Assembly: GCA_045345765.1 (NCBI GenBank)
Contig: CP148265.1
Coordinates: 3,100,001 to 3,164,000, forward strand
Direction: 5' to 3'
DNA: 64,000 nt
Source: JAOARY01 sp045345765
GTDB taxonomy: Bacteria; Bacillota; Clostridia; Peptostreptococcales; Peptostreptococcaceae
Of this stretch, positions 35,916 through 44,645 are shown one piece after another (the stretch's first letter is position 1; each line of letters opens with the position of its first letter). A program made the translations under genes and the position numbers. The notes beneath the pieces were generated by a model. That model saw nothing but the letters and a program-made list of their open reading frames with translations, was not told where the DNA came from and made no database searches.

Positions 35916-38702
35916 TTAATTTTTATCATTTTTAATTTCAGGTTCTAATTCTAGTTCATCAAAAAAACCTTTTACTTCTATTGCATCATGTATTATTTTT
36001 CTAAGGTTTGTCATTCCTAAATTAATTTTATTTTCATCTTTTTTCTCATTACTTAAGTTATGTTTAAGTTCTACTAATAAAGCACTTTCTTGTGAATCTT
36101 TAAATGATCTCATCAATTTTGAATATATAGAATTTCTCTCTTCATCTTGTACTTCATTTTGAATATATTTTAGTAAAGATATATCAAATAGTATTTTTAA
36201 CTCTTTAGTATCACTTCTATAATTTTTTTCTTTTTCTAATTGCTCTAAGAAAGAAAAATCATAACAATCACTAGCTTTAAATTTAATATCTTCATCTTTA
36301 TTTATATTTTCTTTAGGTTTATAGTTTTTCTCATTTCTAGCATCATATTCATCATAAATAAGATAAGGTCTATTTGTTAAATTACTATTTCTAAATGAGT
36401 CAATATCTGTATTAGTATCGCCTCTTACTATTTGCCAATCCATTAAAGATGCATCATATTTTGATATAGTATTATCTTTTGTATTTGGTTTAATCATTAC
36501 TAATTTAGTATTATTATCTTCTTTCTTTCTAATTGCTAAATTATGATACCAAGCAGATTCATTTTCAAGCTTATCCTTGAATGCTTTAAAAACAGCACTT
36601 TCTAAATAAGTATCATTTCTATCTTTAAATTCTACTGCTTCTAACTTTGTTTTTTTCATTGCTGTAAGTCTTTTCTTTGTACTACTTTCTAAAGCACTTG
36701 CAATCTTAACACCTTGAGCAAATGGATAATTTCTTGGTATTATTGCTGTTCCTGAACAAACATATAATTTCCCCATAATATAAGCTATATTTATATCTTT
36801 GTCATCAATAAAGCTTTGCTTACAAAGATGGTTTATATATTTTCTAGTTATTTCTATTGAATATTTTCCAAAAGATAAGAAAGATATATCATCTCCAGCT
36901 AATATAACTGGCACTATAGGAAGTACAGAACCATCTTCTTCATTATTTTTGTTTGATTCATGCTCATATTTATATTCGTATATTTCTCTTTTTAAATCTT
37001 CAAAAGCTTGTGTATAAGCATTCTTTATAGAGGTAGTAAAAATTATATAGTCCTTTAAATAATTTTGATTTGCTAATTTGACTTTATCAGTAATATTTTT
37101 TCTATCCTGATATTTTTCTAATAATTCTTCAATTATTGTATTTGCTCCATATTTTAGCCCATCATCTTGTTCATCTGAAGCTAAATTCTCTTTGTCTTTT
37201 ACGACCATACTTGTTATTCCATTGCTAACCTCAAAAAGTAAATCATAACAATCAAAATCGTTATATATCTTTTTACATTCTTCTTTATTCTTTATTTCAG
37301 CTGTATTCTTTACAACATCTTTATCATCTTTAAATATATCTTTAGCATCTAAATTAGCAAACTCTCTTGCTATTTCTATTTTCTTATATTTTTCAGCACT
37401 ATTTTTTTCATTTTGATTTTTAAATTCATCTTTATATTTTTCTTTGAACTCAAAGACTTTTACTCCCATAGAATTTCCATCTAAACAAGTAATACCAATG
37501 TAAGAACCTTCTGTTTTCTTGCCACTTAATTTATCTAATTCTACTGTTATTTCCTTTTTATCTTTTGAACTCAACTTATCTAATTTACCAAGTCTATTTA
37601 CATTCTTAAATTCATAGAATCTATCAAATAGTTCTTGTAATGTAGTAGCTTCCAAATCATAATCAAAACTAATATCATTATTAAAATGTAAGTTTGCTTC
37701 AGCGTACATTCCTGAACGTTTAGTTGATATCTTATTACTTAATCTTTCTTTTATATTTAATTTTTCTTTGTTATTTTCTTTATCATTTTTGTTTTTTTCT
37801 TTTTCTTCATCTTTAATCATCCTAATTAAGTTAATCAAAAGATTATAAAATAACTTCTTATCAAATGCTTCTTTTGAAAGTATACTCGATCTAAATGCTT
37901 CATTTTCATAATCTGAAGGATAAACAACTTCATAACCAGCTGGATTTCTTGTATTTGGACAAAGTTCATTAAATCCAAAACTTAATGTATTTATATAATT
38001 ATTTCTCTTATTCTTCTTTGCTGTTATCTTCTTTTCTATCTCATCAAAAATATCAATGATAAAATGAGCCTCTTCCTTATATCTTTGGATAACGCTTACA
38101 AGCTCAATACCTTTAAAGTATTTAAGAACAAATCTACTTACTCTCTTATTAAACTCCTGTGCATGTTCTTTTTTATTGAATATATACATAGCATTACCAC
38201 CAGCTTCAAACAATACATTTGAATATGGATTATATGTATATTCTTTATCTCCCTCTTTGTATCCTTCTTCATATTTCTCAAAATAATACTTTTGGTCTTT
38301 AATTATCTCTAAGTTCTTATACTTAAACTTTTTCGTAATTTCATCTAGTTTTTTTTCACTTAACGAACTTTTAAAATCTTTGCAATCCTTTTCAATAGCA
38401 TCAAGTTCTTCTTTTCGTTTTTTTGTATAGAAATCTGAAACCTTTTCAAAAGCCTTTTTATTTATGTCCTTCATATCTTTAACTTCTAAATTTTTTAGGA
38501 ATTCATAGTCTTTATTAAAAGAATCCCTATTCATTTTAAGAAGCACATCTCGACCTAACATTTCTGTTATAAATTCTATAATCTTTGATGCCCCTATTAT
38601 TTCTTGCAATCTATTTGAAGAATAAATATATTTTTGTTTTGAACTAATATCTAATTTGACAATATAATAATTCTTCATTGACTGTTGATTTTCATTTGAC
38701 AT
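35916..38702 (-). CDS. Cas10/Cmr2-like protein without HD domain
   Basis: 928 aa, first gene of the operon. It opens directly with a palm-like start YYIVKLDISSKQKYIYSSNR, then LQEIIGASKIIEFI, which in Cas10/Cmr2 reads 'DIsgiQ.yIf..n.L.eI.GAS'. Around 409 is CLDGNSMGVKV (Cmr2 DGdnMGk), and around 600 is VPVILAGDDISFLSF, the palm-2 catalytic turn where canonical Cas10 has GGDD. There is no N-terminal HD nuclease. Cas10 is the large subunit of type III effectors and makes cyclic oligoadenylates when target RNA is bound. With AGDD in place of GGDD the activity is uncertain. It has a promoter region upstream of its own, so the operon begins here. Confidence 0.85.
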   Translation of the reverse strand: MSNENQQSMKNYYIVKLDISSKQKYIYSSNRLQEIIGASKIIEFITEMLGRDVLLKMNRDSFNKDYEFLKNLEVKDMKDINKKAFEKVSDFYTKKRKEELDAIEKDCKDFKSSLSEKKLDEITKKFKYKNLEIIKDQKYYFEKYEEGYKEGDKEYTYNPYSNVLFEAGGNAMYIFNKKEHAQEFNKRVSRFVLKYFKGIELVSVIQRYKEEAHFIIDIFDEIEKKITAKKNKRNNYINTLSFGFNELCPNTRNPAGYEVVYPSDYENEAFRSSILSKEAFDKKLFYNLLINLIRMIKDEEKEKNKNDKENNKEKLNIKERLSNKISTKRSGMYAEANLHFNNDISFDYDLEATTLQELFDRFYEFKNVNRLGKLDKLSSKDKKEITVELDKLSGKKTEGSYIGITCLDGNSMGVKVFEFKEKYKDEFKNQNEKNSAEKYKKIEIAREFANLDAKDIFKDDKDVVKNTAEIKNKEECKKIYNDFDCYDLLFEVSNGITSMVVKDKENLASDEQDDGLKYGANTIIEELLEKYQDRKNITDKVKLANQNYLKDYIIFTTSIKNAYTQAFEDLKREIYEYKYEHESNKNNEEDGSVLPIVPVILAGDDISFLSFGKYSIEITRKYINHLCKQSFIDDKDINIAYIMGKLYVCSGTAIIPRNYPFAQGVKIASALESSTKKRLTAMKKTKLEAVEFKDRNDTYLESAVFKAFKDKLENESAWYHNLAIRKKEDNNTKLVMIKPNTKDNTISKYDASLMDWQIVRGDTNTDIDSFRNSNLTNRPYLIYDEYDARNEKNYKPKENINKDEDIKFKASDCYDFSFLEQLEKEKNYRSDTKELKILFDISLLKYIQNEVQDEERNSIYSKLMRSFKDSQESALLVELKHNLSNEKKDENKINLGMTNLRKIIHDAIEVKGFFDELELEPEIKNDKN

Positions 38703-39054
38703 TTTTCTTACACATCCTTTCTTTTTTATCTTTTAATCAAAAAATATACAACACATAGTTATTTTAGCATAATTTTTATAAATCTAAAGTCCTAGAAGCA
38801 TAAATATTAATTTTTTTCATAAAAAAATATTTTTTTAAATTTTATATAAAATTCAATTTTTTATATTTTTTTATTTTCAAAAAAATCTTAAAACATTTTT
38901 AAAGGTAGTCATTAGTGAGCATAAAAATATTTTAGCTAAGTTAATACTAAATATATTTTTGGATAGATTATTTTTAGTTTGCAAAAAACAAAAATAATCT
39001 ATACTTTTTATATGAATAAATATTAATTTTTCTATTAAAAAAACTGATTGGGTA
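38703..39054 (-). promoter_or_regulatory. Upstream region of the Cas10/RAMP/RADAR operon
   Basis: A 350-bp gene-free stretch between ung and the Cas10-like gene. A candidate -10 TAAAAT with an upstream TGC (minus strand, 38761-38766) has only a weak -35. A perfect 13-bp inverted repeat, ATAGATTATTTTT (38963-38975) with AAAAATAATCTAT (38990-39002), is centred 220 bp upstream of the -10. It lacks a proper T run and could be a secondary terminator or a regulator site. No CRISPR repeats and no leader-like repeats are present. Confidence 0.4.
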
Positions 39055-39070
39055 TTAACCCAACCAGTTT
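39036..39070 (-). terminator. ung terminator overlapping the stop codon
   Basis: On the minus strand AAACTGGTTGGGT and ACCCAATCAGTTT form a 13-bp stem with one G-U pair, followed by seven T. The ung stop codon lies in the loop. Confidence 0.85.
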
Positions 39071-39789
39071 ATTTTATCTGCTTCATTATTTATTTTCATA
39101 GTATCTCTAAAACAATTAGATTTCAAAAAATCATTTTCGTATTTAGAACTTGTTCTTGATGGATGTCTCGATTCATGCTTGATACCATTTATTATATCCT
39201 TACCTACATTCTGTGCATCATTTCCCCACAAAAACCAATTCGCTCGAGGTCTTTTTTTGTCGATAAACTTAATAAGTTTCTTGCTAAAACCACTCCAAAT
39301 GTCCAAATGACTACCCGAATTATTGATTTCCACTGTCAATGTTGCGTTTAATAATAATACACCTTGTTTCTCCCAAGAATCAAACATATCACAAGGAGCT
39401 AATATATTAAACTTATTATCCTTAATATCTTTTCTTATTATCTTTAAGCTACCTATATCTGAATACTCTTTAATATCCATATATGTTTTATGAATCAGTT
39501 TAAATATATTTTGTAATGATTTATTGAATTTATCATCCCAGGAAGTATGACCACCAACTTGGAAACAACGCCCAATTGCTGCACCCTCTTGCGGATATGG
39601 ATCCATTCCCAAAATCACTACTTTTATATTATCTAAATCATTTTCTAAGAATCTAAATACATATTCCTTTTTAGGATTATAATTATTTCCTATCTTTGAT
39701 TCTATTTCTTTTAATTCATTTTTTATTTCATCTGTCAAAAATTCATCCCAAGAAGGATGTATTATTTTTGGTAATATACCTATATTCAA
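39055..39789 (-). CDS. ung: Uracil-DNA glycosylase (family 1-like)
   Basis: 244 aa; removes uracil from DNA to start base-excision repair. The water-activating loop is ILGMDPYPQEGAAIGRCFQV with Asp63, a variant of the classical GQDPYH. LLLNATLTVE contains the uracil-binding Asn, FLWGNDAQ the usual W-G segment, and HPSRTS (His209) the catalytic His with the minor-groove loop. A TTG start follows GAGGTG by 5 nt. It is somewhat diverged from standard Ung but has its full length and key residues. It sits immediately upstream of the Cas10-like operon with its own terminator, so it is a separate unit. Confidence 0.88.
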   Translation of the reverse strand: MNIGILPKIIHPSWDEFLTDEIKNELKEIESKIGNNYNPKKEYVFRFLENDLDNIKVVILGMDPYPQEGAAIGRCFQVGGHTSWDDKFNKSLQNIFKLIHKTYMDIKEYSDIGSLKIIRKDIKDNKFNILAPCDMFDSWEKQGVLLLNATLTVEINNSGSHLDIWSGFSKKLIKFIDKKRPRANWFLWGNDAQNVGKDIINGIKHESRHPSRTSSKYENDFLKSNCFRDTMKINNEADKINWLG

Positions 39790-39903
39790 AATTTCACCTC
39801 TTTAATTTTTAATTTTCTATGATAGCATATTACAGTTATCAACTGCTAATATTTCAAAAATAAGTTTATTTAATACCTAAAAATTAAATTTTTAGATATC
39901 ATT

Positions 39904-40776
39904 TTAGATATTAAATATATCTCTAAACTTATCTACAATCATATCTATTGGATTTGTTAGAGAATTTAACTCTTCTAATTTTTGATTTATTTTATTCATA
40001 TATTCAATACTCAAACTATCATTTGGATCACTTCTTAAGTTATCATCCAAAAAGTCTTTTATTTGTCTATAATAAGGTACAGGATTTTTCATAACTTCAT
40101 CTATTTCCTTTAGACAAATTTGTGAATGTTCATCATTAGGATTTAATCTCAATGATTTTAATATACTTTCTTTAGCCTCTTCCAAATCTCCAACCTTAAG
40201 ATAATAATATGCATTTATCCTATTTGAATATGATGATAGAGGATTTAGATTGAGTGCTTTTGTTATGAATCTATTACCCTTATGTATATCGTTCATTTCT
40301 ATATACAAATAAGCTAATAATGAATATGCTTTTTGATAATTCGGATCAATTCTTAGGCATTTTTCCAAATAATCTATCGCTTTATATACATCAGTATGAC
40401 CTTTGCCTATAAACATCAATGCCATATTATAATAATTGGATTCATTATTAGGGTCTAATTCTAAGGCTCTATTCATATGTGTTAAAGCTTTATGATAATC
40501 ATTTTTTCTTTTGAGGATTTGAGCGTACAGACTATGTATATAATCAGCTTCTTGATTTAATTTCAAAAACTCCTGCGCAAAATGATTAGCTTTATCTAAT
40601 TCATCTTTTATATAATGTACATAACAACATACATACAAAGCATGTTCATTTGTTGGTTCCATAGATAGTATATTATAAGCATCCTTTATTGCCAAATCAT
40701 ATTTTTCGTTGTTAAATAAAAAATCCATCTTTGTTTCTATTTTATTGATATTCATACTTGAAGAAGAAAAATTCAA
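39904..40776 (-). CDS. Tetratricopeptide repeat protein
   Basis: About 290 aa made mainly of 34-residue TPR units from residue 20 to 240, for example ALTHMNRALELDPNNESNYY, AIDYLEKCLRIDPNYQKAYS and AKESILKSLRLNPNDEHSQI. No enzymatic domain; likely a cytoplasmic protein-interaction scaffold. The TTG at 40776 is 6 nt after GAGGTG; a GTG at 40785 lies within that signal. It follows the TPR-AAA+ gene by 60 bp and is probably co-transcribed with it. Confidence 0.75.
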   Translation of the reverse strand: MNFSSSSMNINKIETKMDFLFNNEKYDLAIKDAYNILSMEPTNEHALYVCCYVHYIKDELDKANHFAQEFLKLNQEADYIHSLYAQILKRKNDYHKALTHMNRALELDPNNESNYYNMALMFIGKGHTDVYKAIDYLEKCLRIDPNYQKAYSLLAYLYIEMNDIHKGNRFITKALNLNPLSSYSNRINAYYYLKVGDLEEAKESILKSLRLNPNDEHSQICLKEIDEVMKNPVPYYRQIKDFLDDNLRSDPNDSLSIEYMNKINQKLEELNSLTNPIDMIVDKFRDIFNI

Positions 40777-40835
40777 TATTTTCACCTCTTTTATGACTCT
40801 TTATTTTTTTATATTAATATAGAGTTTCGTATTAA

Positions 40836-42422
40836 TTAATACTTATTACTTTTTAGATATTCTAATATCTCATCATATATTCCACTTTCATTTGCATATG
40901 TTGCATAGTTTTTGGCAGTATTAAGCCATTCTAAAGTAGTTGCTTTACTATCATTTAAAGCCTGCATAAAGTAATGAGTATTTAATGGGATTATAGAGTT
41001 TGTTTCCATTGATTTTTTTATAGCCAAATCACTAGCTTTATCACATAATGCCTTTAAATCTGCTCCTGAAAAATCCTTTGTCTTTTGAGCTAAGAATTTA
41101 AAATCAACATCTGTATGAGGTCTATTTTGCAAATCCAATCTAAGAAGTTCAACTCTAGCTTCATAATCTGGTGGTGGAATAAGCATAACTCTATCAAATC
41201 TTCCTGGTCTTCTTAATGCATTATCAACAGACCAAGGCATATTAGTTGCTCCAATAACAAGTATCGAATCATTTTGTTTTCTTGTTTTATCTAATTCTAT
41301 TAGAAGTTGATTTGTTAGCATCTTTAATGCATTTGTTCTTGATTCTTGTCTTGAACCACCAATAGCATCAATCTCATCTATAAATATTATTGAAGGTGCT
41401 TTTTTTCTAGCTGTTTCAAATATTTCATTTAGATTCTTTTCGCTACTTCCTATATACATATCCAAAATATCTGTTATAGAGATATTAAAAAAATGTGCAT
41501 CACATTCACCAGCTGTAGCCATTGATATAAATGTCTTACCACAACCAGGAGGTCCATATAATAAAATTCCTCCACCAGCAGTTTTTCCATAAGTTTTGTA
41601 TAGGAATGGATTCTTTATGGGTGCTATTATATTATTATATATATTTTCTTTTACTTTTCTTAATCCTGCAACATCTTTAAATCCAATATCAACTTTTTTA
41701 TAATCTGTATTTTCATATAATGTATAATCTCTTTGATCTTCTCCATTTGAAAAATTAAGAACTTTTAATTTTTCCTTACTACCTTCATTGTTTCTATTTT
41801 TAGATTCATCATTTTTAGTTTCTTTTTCATTATTATTTTTTCTAATATTACTTAATTTTAATACTGGTCTTTTATTTTCGTTATTATTTGTATTATTCAT
41901 ATTCGAATTGTTATTTATATTAAAATTATCATTAGTACAAGTAGTGTTATTTTGATTAGTTCTTATATCATTATCTTTATTATCATTAGTATTTACTTTG
42001 TTATTACTACTTATATTTTGATTATTAGTATTTAGATTCATAAATCTTAATTCATATGTATAATCTCTTAGTATTTTATCGTATTTTACTGCTAATTCAT
42101 AGTATTTTAAAGCATTATCTAAATCATTTGATTTATCGTATTCCTTAGAAATTCTTAAATATGCTTTTGCCCAATTTGAACTAGAATTTATTTTACTATC
42201 CACTATTTGTATTGCTTTATTTAGATCATTTAAATTTATTAAACATTCTATCATCAAATCTATTGTTTCTATATTTTTAGTCTTTTGATACAAAACCTCG
42301 TAATTATCATATGCTTCATTAAACATATTGTTTTCTATTTGTAATTTAGCCACATTATATCTTAAATTATGATTATCTGGGCTAGATTTTAATGCTTTCA
42401 TAAGCAAATTTAAGCTAGACAC
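40836..42422 (-). CDS. TPR-AAA+ ATPase
   Basis: 528 aa, GTG start. Residues 1-130 are TPR-like helices (ALKYYELAVKYDK). Residues about 133-188 form an extremely Asn-rich linker. From about 245 there is one AAA+ module of the FtsH/Cdc48/katanin group: VGFKDVAGLRKVKENI, Walker A LLYGPPGCGKTFIS near 288, Walker B IIFIDEIDAIGG near 343, sensor VIGATNMPW and arginine finger RRPGRFDRV. A TPR-fused single-ring AAA+ suggests a substrate-remodelling ATPase with protein-recruiting arms. It is co-directional with a DUF434 gene (41 bp upstream) and a second TPR gene downstream. AAA+ ATPases also occur in contractile-injection loci, but no direct link to the 47-64 kb cluster is visible. Confidence 0.82.
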   Translation of the reverse strand: MSSLNLLMKALKSSPDNHNLRYNVAKLQIENNMFNEAYDNYEVLYQKTKNIETIDLMIECLINLNDLNKAIQIVDSKINSSSNWAKAYLRISKEYDKSNDLDNALKYYELAVKYDKILRDYTYELRFMNLNTNNQNISSNNKVNTNDNKDNDIRTNQNNTTCTNDNFNINNNSNMNNTNNNENKRPVLKLSNIRKNNNEKETKNDESKNRNNEGSKEKLKVLNFSNGEDQRDYTLYENTDYKKVDIGFKDVAGLRKVKENIYNNIIAPIKNPFLYKTYGKTAGGGILLYGPPGCGKTFISMATAGECDAHFFNISITDILDMYIGSSEKNLNEIFETARKKAPSIIFIDEIDAIGGSRQESRTNALKMLTNQLLIELDKTRKQNDSILVIGATNMPWSVDNALRRPGRFDRVMLIPPPDYEARVELLRLDLQNRPHTDVDFKFLAQKTKDFSGADLKALCDKASDLAIKKSMETNSIIPLNTHYFMQALNDSKATTLEWLNTAKNYATYANESGIYDEILEYLKSNKY

Positions 42423-42463
42423 AAAAATTCCCCCTCTTTTACTATCTGTTTTTTTAATATTTA

Positions 42464-43183
42464 TTATTCCATCAAATCGCTAAAATCTACATATTCATAT
42501 TCAGGTAGATGTTCTTCTAATATACATCTATTTAGATTAAACCAAGATTTGCATTTATCTAAAATTATTGCATCCGTTGTTATTACATTTTCTAATTTTT
42601 CTAATGTAGCATCTACATTTGGTATTATTATAATATCAAGTTCAAAATCATAATTTTTTAGCAATTCTATTATTTTAAGCTTTAATTTTCCTGAGTTAGA
42701 TACAGGTGAATCTAAGTAGAACACAACTTTAGATGCCTTATATTTAACTAATGTTTGCCCTATTAATTTAATTGCTATATCTGTTTTGTCTATTAATTTG
42801 TATGTTCCTCTAAGTCCTGCCAAATCTCTAATTGTCTTGTCCATACATTTTAAAAGCAATGAATTTGATAAAGCTACTTCCAAAGTTATAATAGTATTAA
42901 ATCCATCAATATATACTGTTTTATTTTCTAAGCTTTCTTTAATTTCTTTGTTTAGTCTGTATTTTATATTTTCTTTGGAAGAAATGGATCTAACCAAAGC
43001 TAATCTTTGATTCTTCGAAAGCAAATGATGATTACCTAAAAATGTAGAAGAATTTTTGATATAATAACCTCTGTTTAATAAATAATATAAATCCCTTCCT
43101 ATTTCCTTTAATTTACTTATTGCTTTTTTGCTAAAATCTCTTTGTTCGTTCTCTAAATATCCTCGTTTTACAGTTTTGCTCAT
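42464..43183 (-). CDS. DUF434 family protein
   Basis: 239 aa. The N-terminal 60 residues (RDFSKKAISKLKEIGRDLYY, GNHHLLSKNQRLALVRS) match my memory of DUF434. The remainder (VYIDGFNTIITLEVALS, LRGTYKLIDKTDIAIKLIG, VVFYLDSPVSNSGKLK) has an alternating strand/helix order with acidic residues at strand ends (D in IDGFN, D in YLDSP, D in TTDAIILD), like a PIN/NYN-type nuclease fold. Enzyme activity has not been established to my knowledge. It is likely the first gene of the unit with the TPR-AAA+ and TPR genes. Confidence 0.7.
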   Translation of the reverse strand: MSKTVKRGYLENEQRDFSKKAISKLKEIGRDLYYLLNRGYYIKNSSTFLGNHHLLSKNQRLALVRSISSKENIKYRLNKEIKESLENKTVYIDGFNTIITLEVALSNSLLLKCMDKTIRDLAGLRGTYKLIDKTDIAIKLIGQTLVKYKASKVVFYLDSPVSNSGKLKLKIIELLKNYDFELDIIIIPNVDATLEKLENVITTDAIILDKCKSWFNLNRCILEEHLPEYEYVDFSDLME

Positions 43184-43380
43184 ATAATTTCGTCCCTACT
43201 ATTCTATATGTATTTTTTGATATACAAATTCCTAATAAATCATCTATCAACATATCAATTTTATACCAAAATAAACAGTTATTCTACTTTTTTATATAAG
43301 ATTAGATATATTTTACTACTTAATCATATATAATTTTATTTTATAATCCATTCTTTACTTAAGCTGTTAATTTCATCAAT

Positions 43381-43421
43381 AAAAACAAAACCTAGAAATG
43401 ATATTTAATCACTTCTAGGTT
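43381..43421 (-). terminator. Rho-independent terminator
   Basis: AACCTAGAA and TTCTAGGTT pair around TGAT/ATCA; on the minus strand TTTTGTTTTT follows. It ends the transcript of the 284-aa membrane protein. Confidence 0.85.
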
Positions 43422-43446
43422 CATTAGATTCATTCAAATTATAAAC

Positions 43447-44301
43447 TTAATAATTATTAGTTTCTTCAAATTCATTCAACATATTAGTTTCCTCATCTTT
43501 TGATTTAAGCCTATTAATCCAATAAAAACAAGCTCCTAAAGGAATTCTAAAACCAAATATAATTGGACTATATTTCCCAGCATAACGTACTGAAAAATTC
43601 GGAAGCCCTACCGATAACATCTGCATACCCATATCTCCAGTTGACCAGTTTAATAAAAAATTCCACCCACCAACTAAAGATACTATAGTCCAAAAAATAT
43701 ATTTTTTTTCCTTTCTTGAAAATGCAATAGATGCTGTATAAAAAGATATTAATAAACTAAGAATACCAGCAAAAATAAATAAGTAAGAACTAATATCTTT
43801 ATTTGTTAAATTTAATTTATGTGTCTCTTCTAATGACTCATTTAATATCATTGTATGTATATCTAATATCTTATATTTACCACCATTTTGACTATCTAAT
43901 TTAACTTGATATAAAAAATATTTATTTTCACACTCAACTTGGTATTTTATTAATACTACATTTATATTCGCTCCACCTAAAACAGTAGTACTACTAATAT
44001 TAACAGCTACTTTTTCTTTATCTTTAATATCACCACATGGTTCAATATAATCGTATACTTTATTTAATCTTTGATTAATATTTGTTTTACGCTTCTTCGT
44101 ATTTCTAAGCAATAATGATAATTCTTCAAACTCTTTATTTTTTAATAAATCTAAAGATTTCTGTGATAATTCTATTGCTTCTTTTGGAACACTATTCATA
44201 ATTTTTTCACTCATTTTCCCAAAACTTAAAAATAATATACAGGTCATTATTAAAAATATACTACTTATTATAATGAAAAAAATTTTTCCACGTTTATTCA
44301 T
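43447..44301 (-). CDS. Uncharacterised membrane protein
   Basis: 284 aa. One N-terminal TM (about 7-27), then an exported domain of about 140 residues with a beta-rich NTF2-like pattern (ALIELSQKSLDLLKN-type helix, later KYFLYQVKLDSQNGGKYKIL). Two to three further TM helices lie at about 172-250 (YLFIFAGILSLLISFYTASI, FWTIVSLVGGWNFLL). The protein ends in an acidic cytoplasmic tail. Start ATG follows GGTGGAAG. It is monocistronic with a clear terminator. No family recognised. Confidence 0.6.
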   Translation of the reverse strand: MNKRGKIFFIIISSIFLIMTCILFLSFGKMSEKIMNSVPKEAIELSQKSLDLLKNKEFEELSLLLRNTKKRKTNINQRLNKVYDYIEPCGDIKDKEKVAVNISSTTVLGGANINVVLIKYQVECENKYFLYQVKLDSQNGGKYKILDIHTMILNESLEETHKLNLTNKDISSYLFIFAGILSLLISFYTASIAFSRKEKKYIFWTIVSLVGGWNFLLNWSTGDMGMQMLSVGLPNFSVRYAGKYSPIIFGFRIPLGACFYWINRLKSKDEETNMLNEFEETNNY

Positions 44302-44645
44302 ACTTCCACCTCTAAAAAATTGTTATTTTATTAACACTATTGAAATTTACATTCTATTTTAATGTACACCATTAGTGGAAAAAATACTATATAAAAGCAA
44401 TAAAAAAGTCTATTTAATAATATGGAATCATATAATAATAATTCCAACTATCTATTGTAATCAATAAATATAGAATCTATATACTATAATTTATCAATTT
44501 ATTCTGAGTTTAATTTAGTAATCGTTTTTAGATATATATTCTAATTCATTAAATGTTTGGTAAAAATTATTATAGGTATAATACCATTAAGTTGAATTTA
44601 TTATTATATTTAACTTAATATTTTATAATTAGGAGGATTTTTTTT
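44302..44645 (+). promoter_or_regulatory. Promoter region of the decarboxylase/carboxypeptidase operon
   Basis: A 344-bp gene-free region. A TATAAT at 44577-44582 sits inside the palindrome GGTATAATACC (44575-44585). Just downstream ATTAAGTT (44586-44593) and AACTTAAT (44612-44619) form a second inverted repeat. Such nested symmetry at a -10 suggests an operator for a dedicated regulator. AGGAGG at 44631-44636 precedes the start by 9 nt. Confidence 0.5.

Noticed and set aside
38963..39002. Perfect 13-bp inverted repeat as a single-unit CRISPR repeat or leader
   Set aside because: Only one copy exists and it lies between ung and the Cas10-like gene without spacer units.
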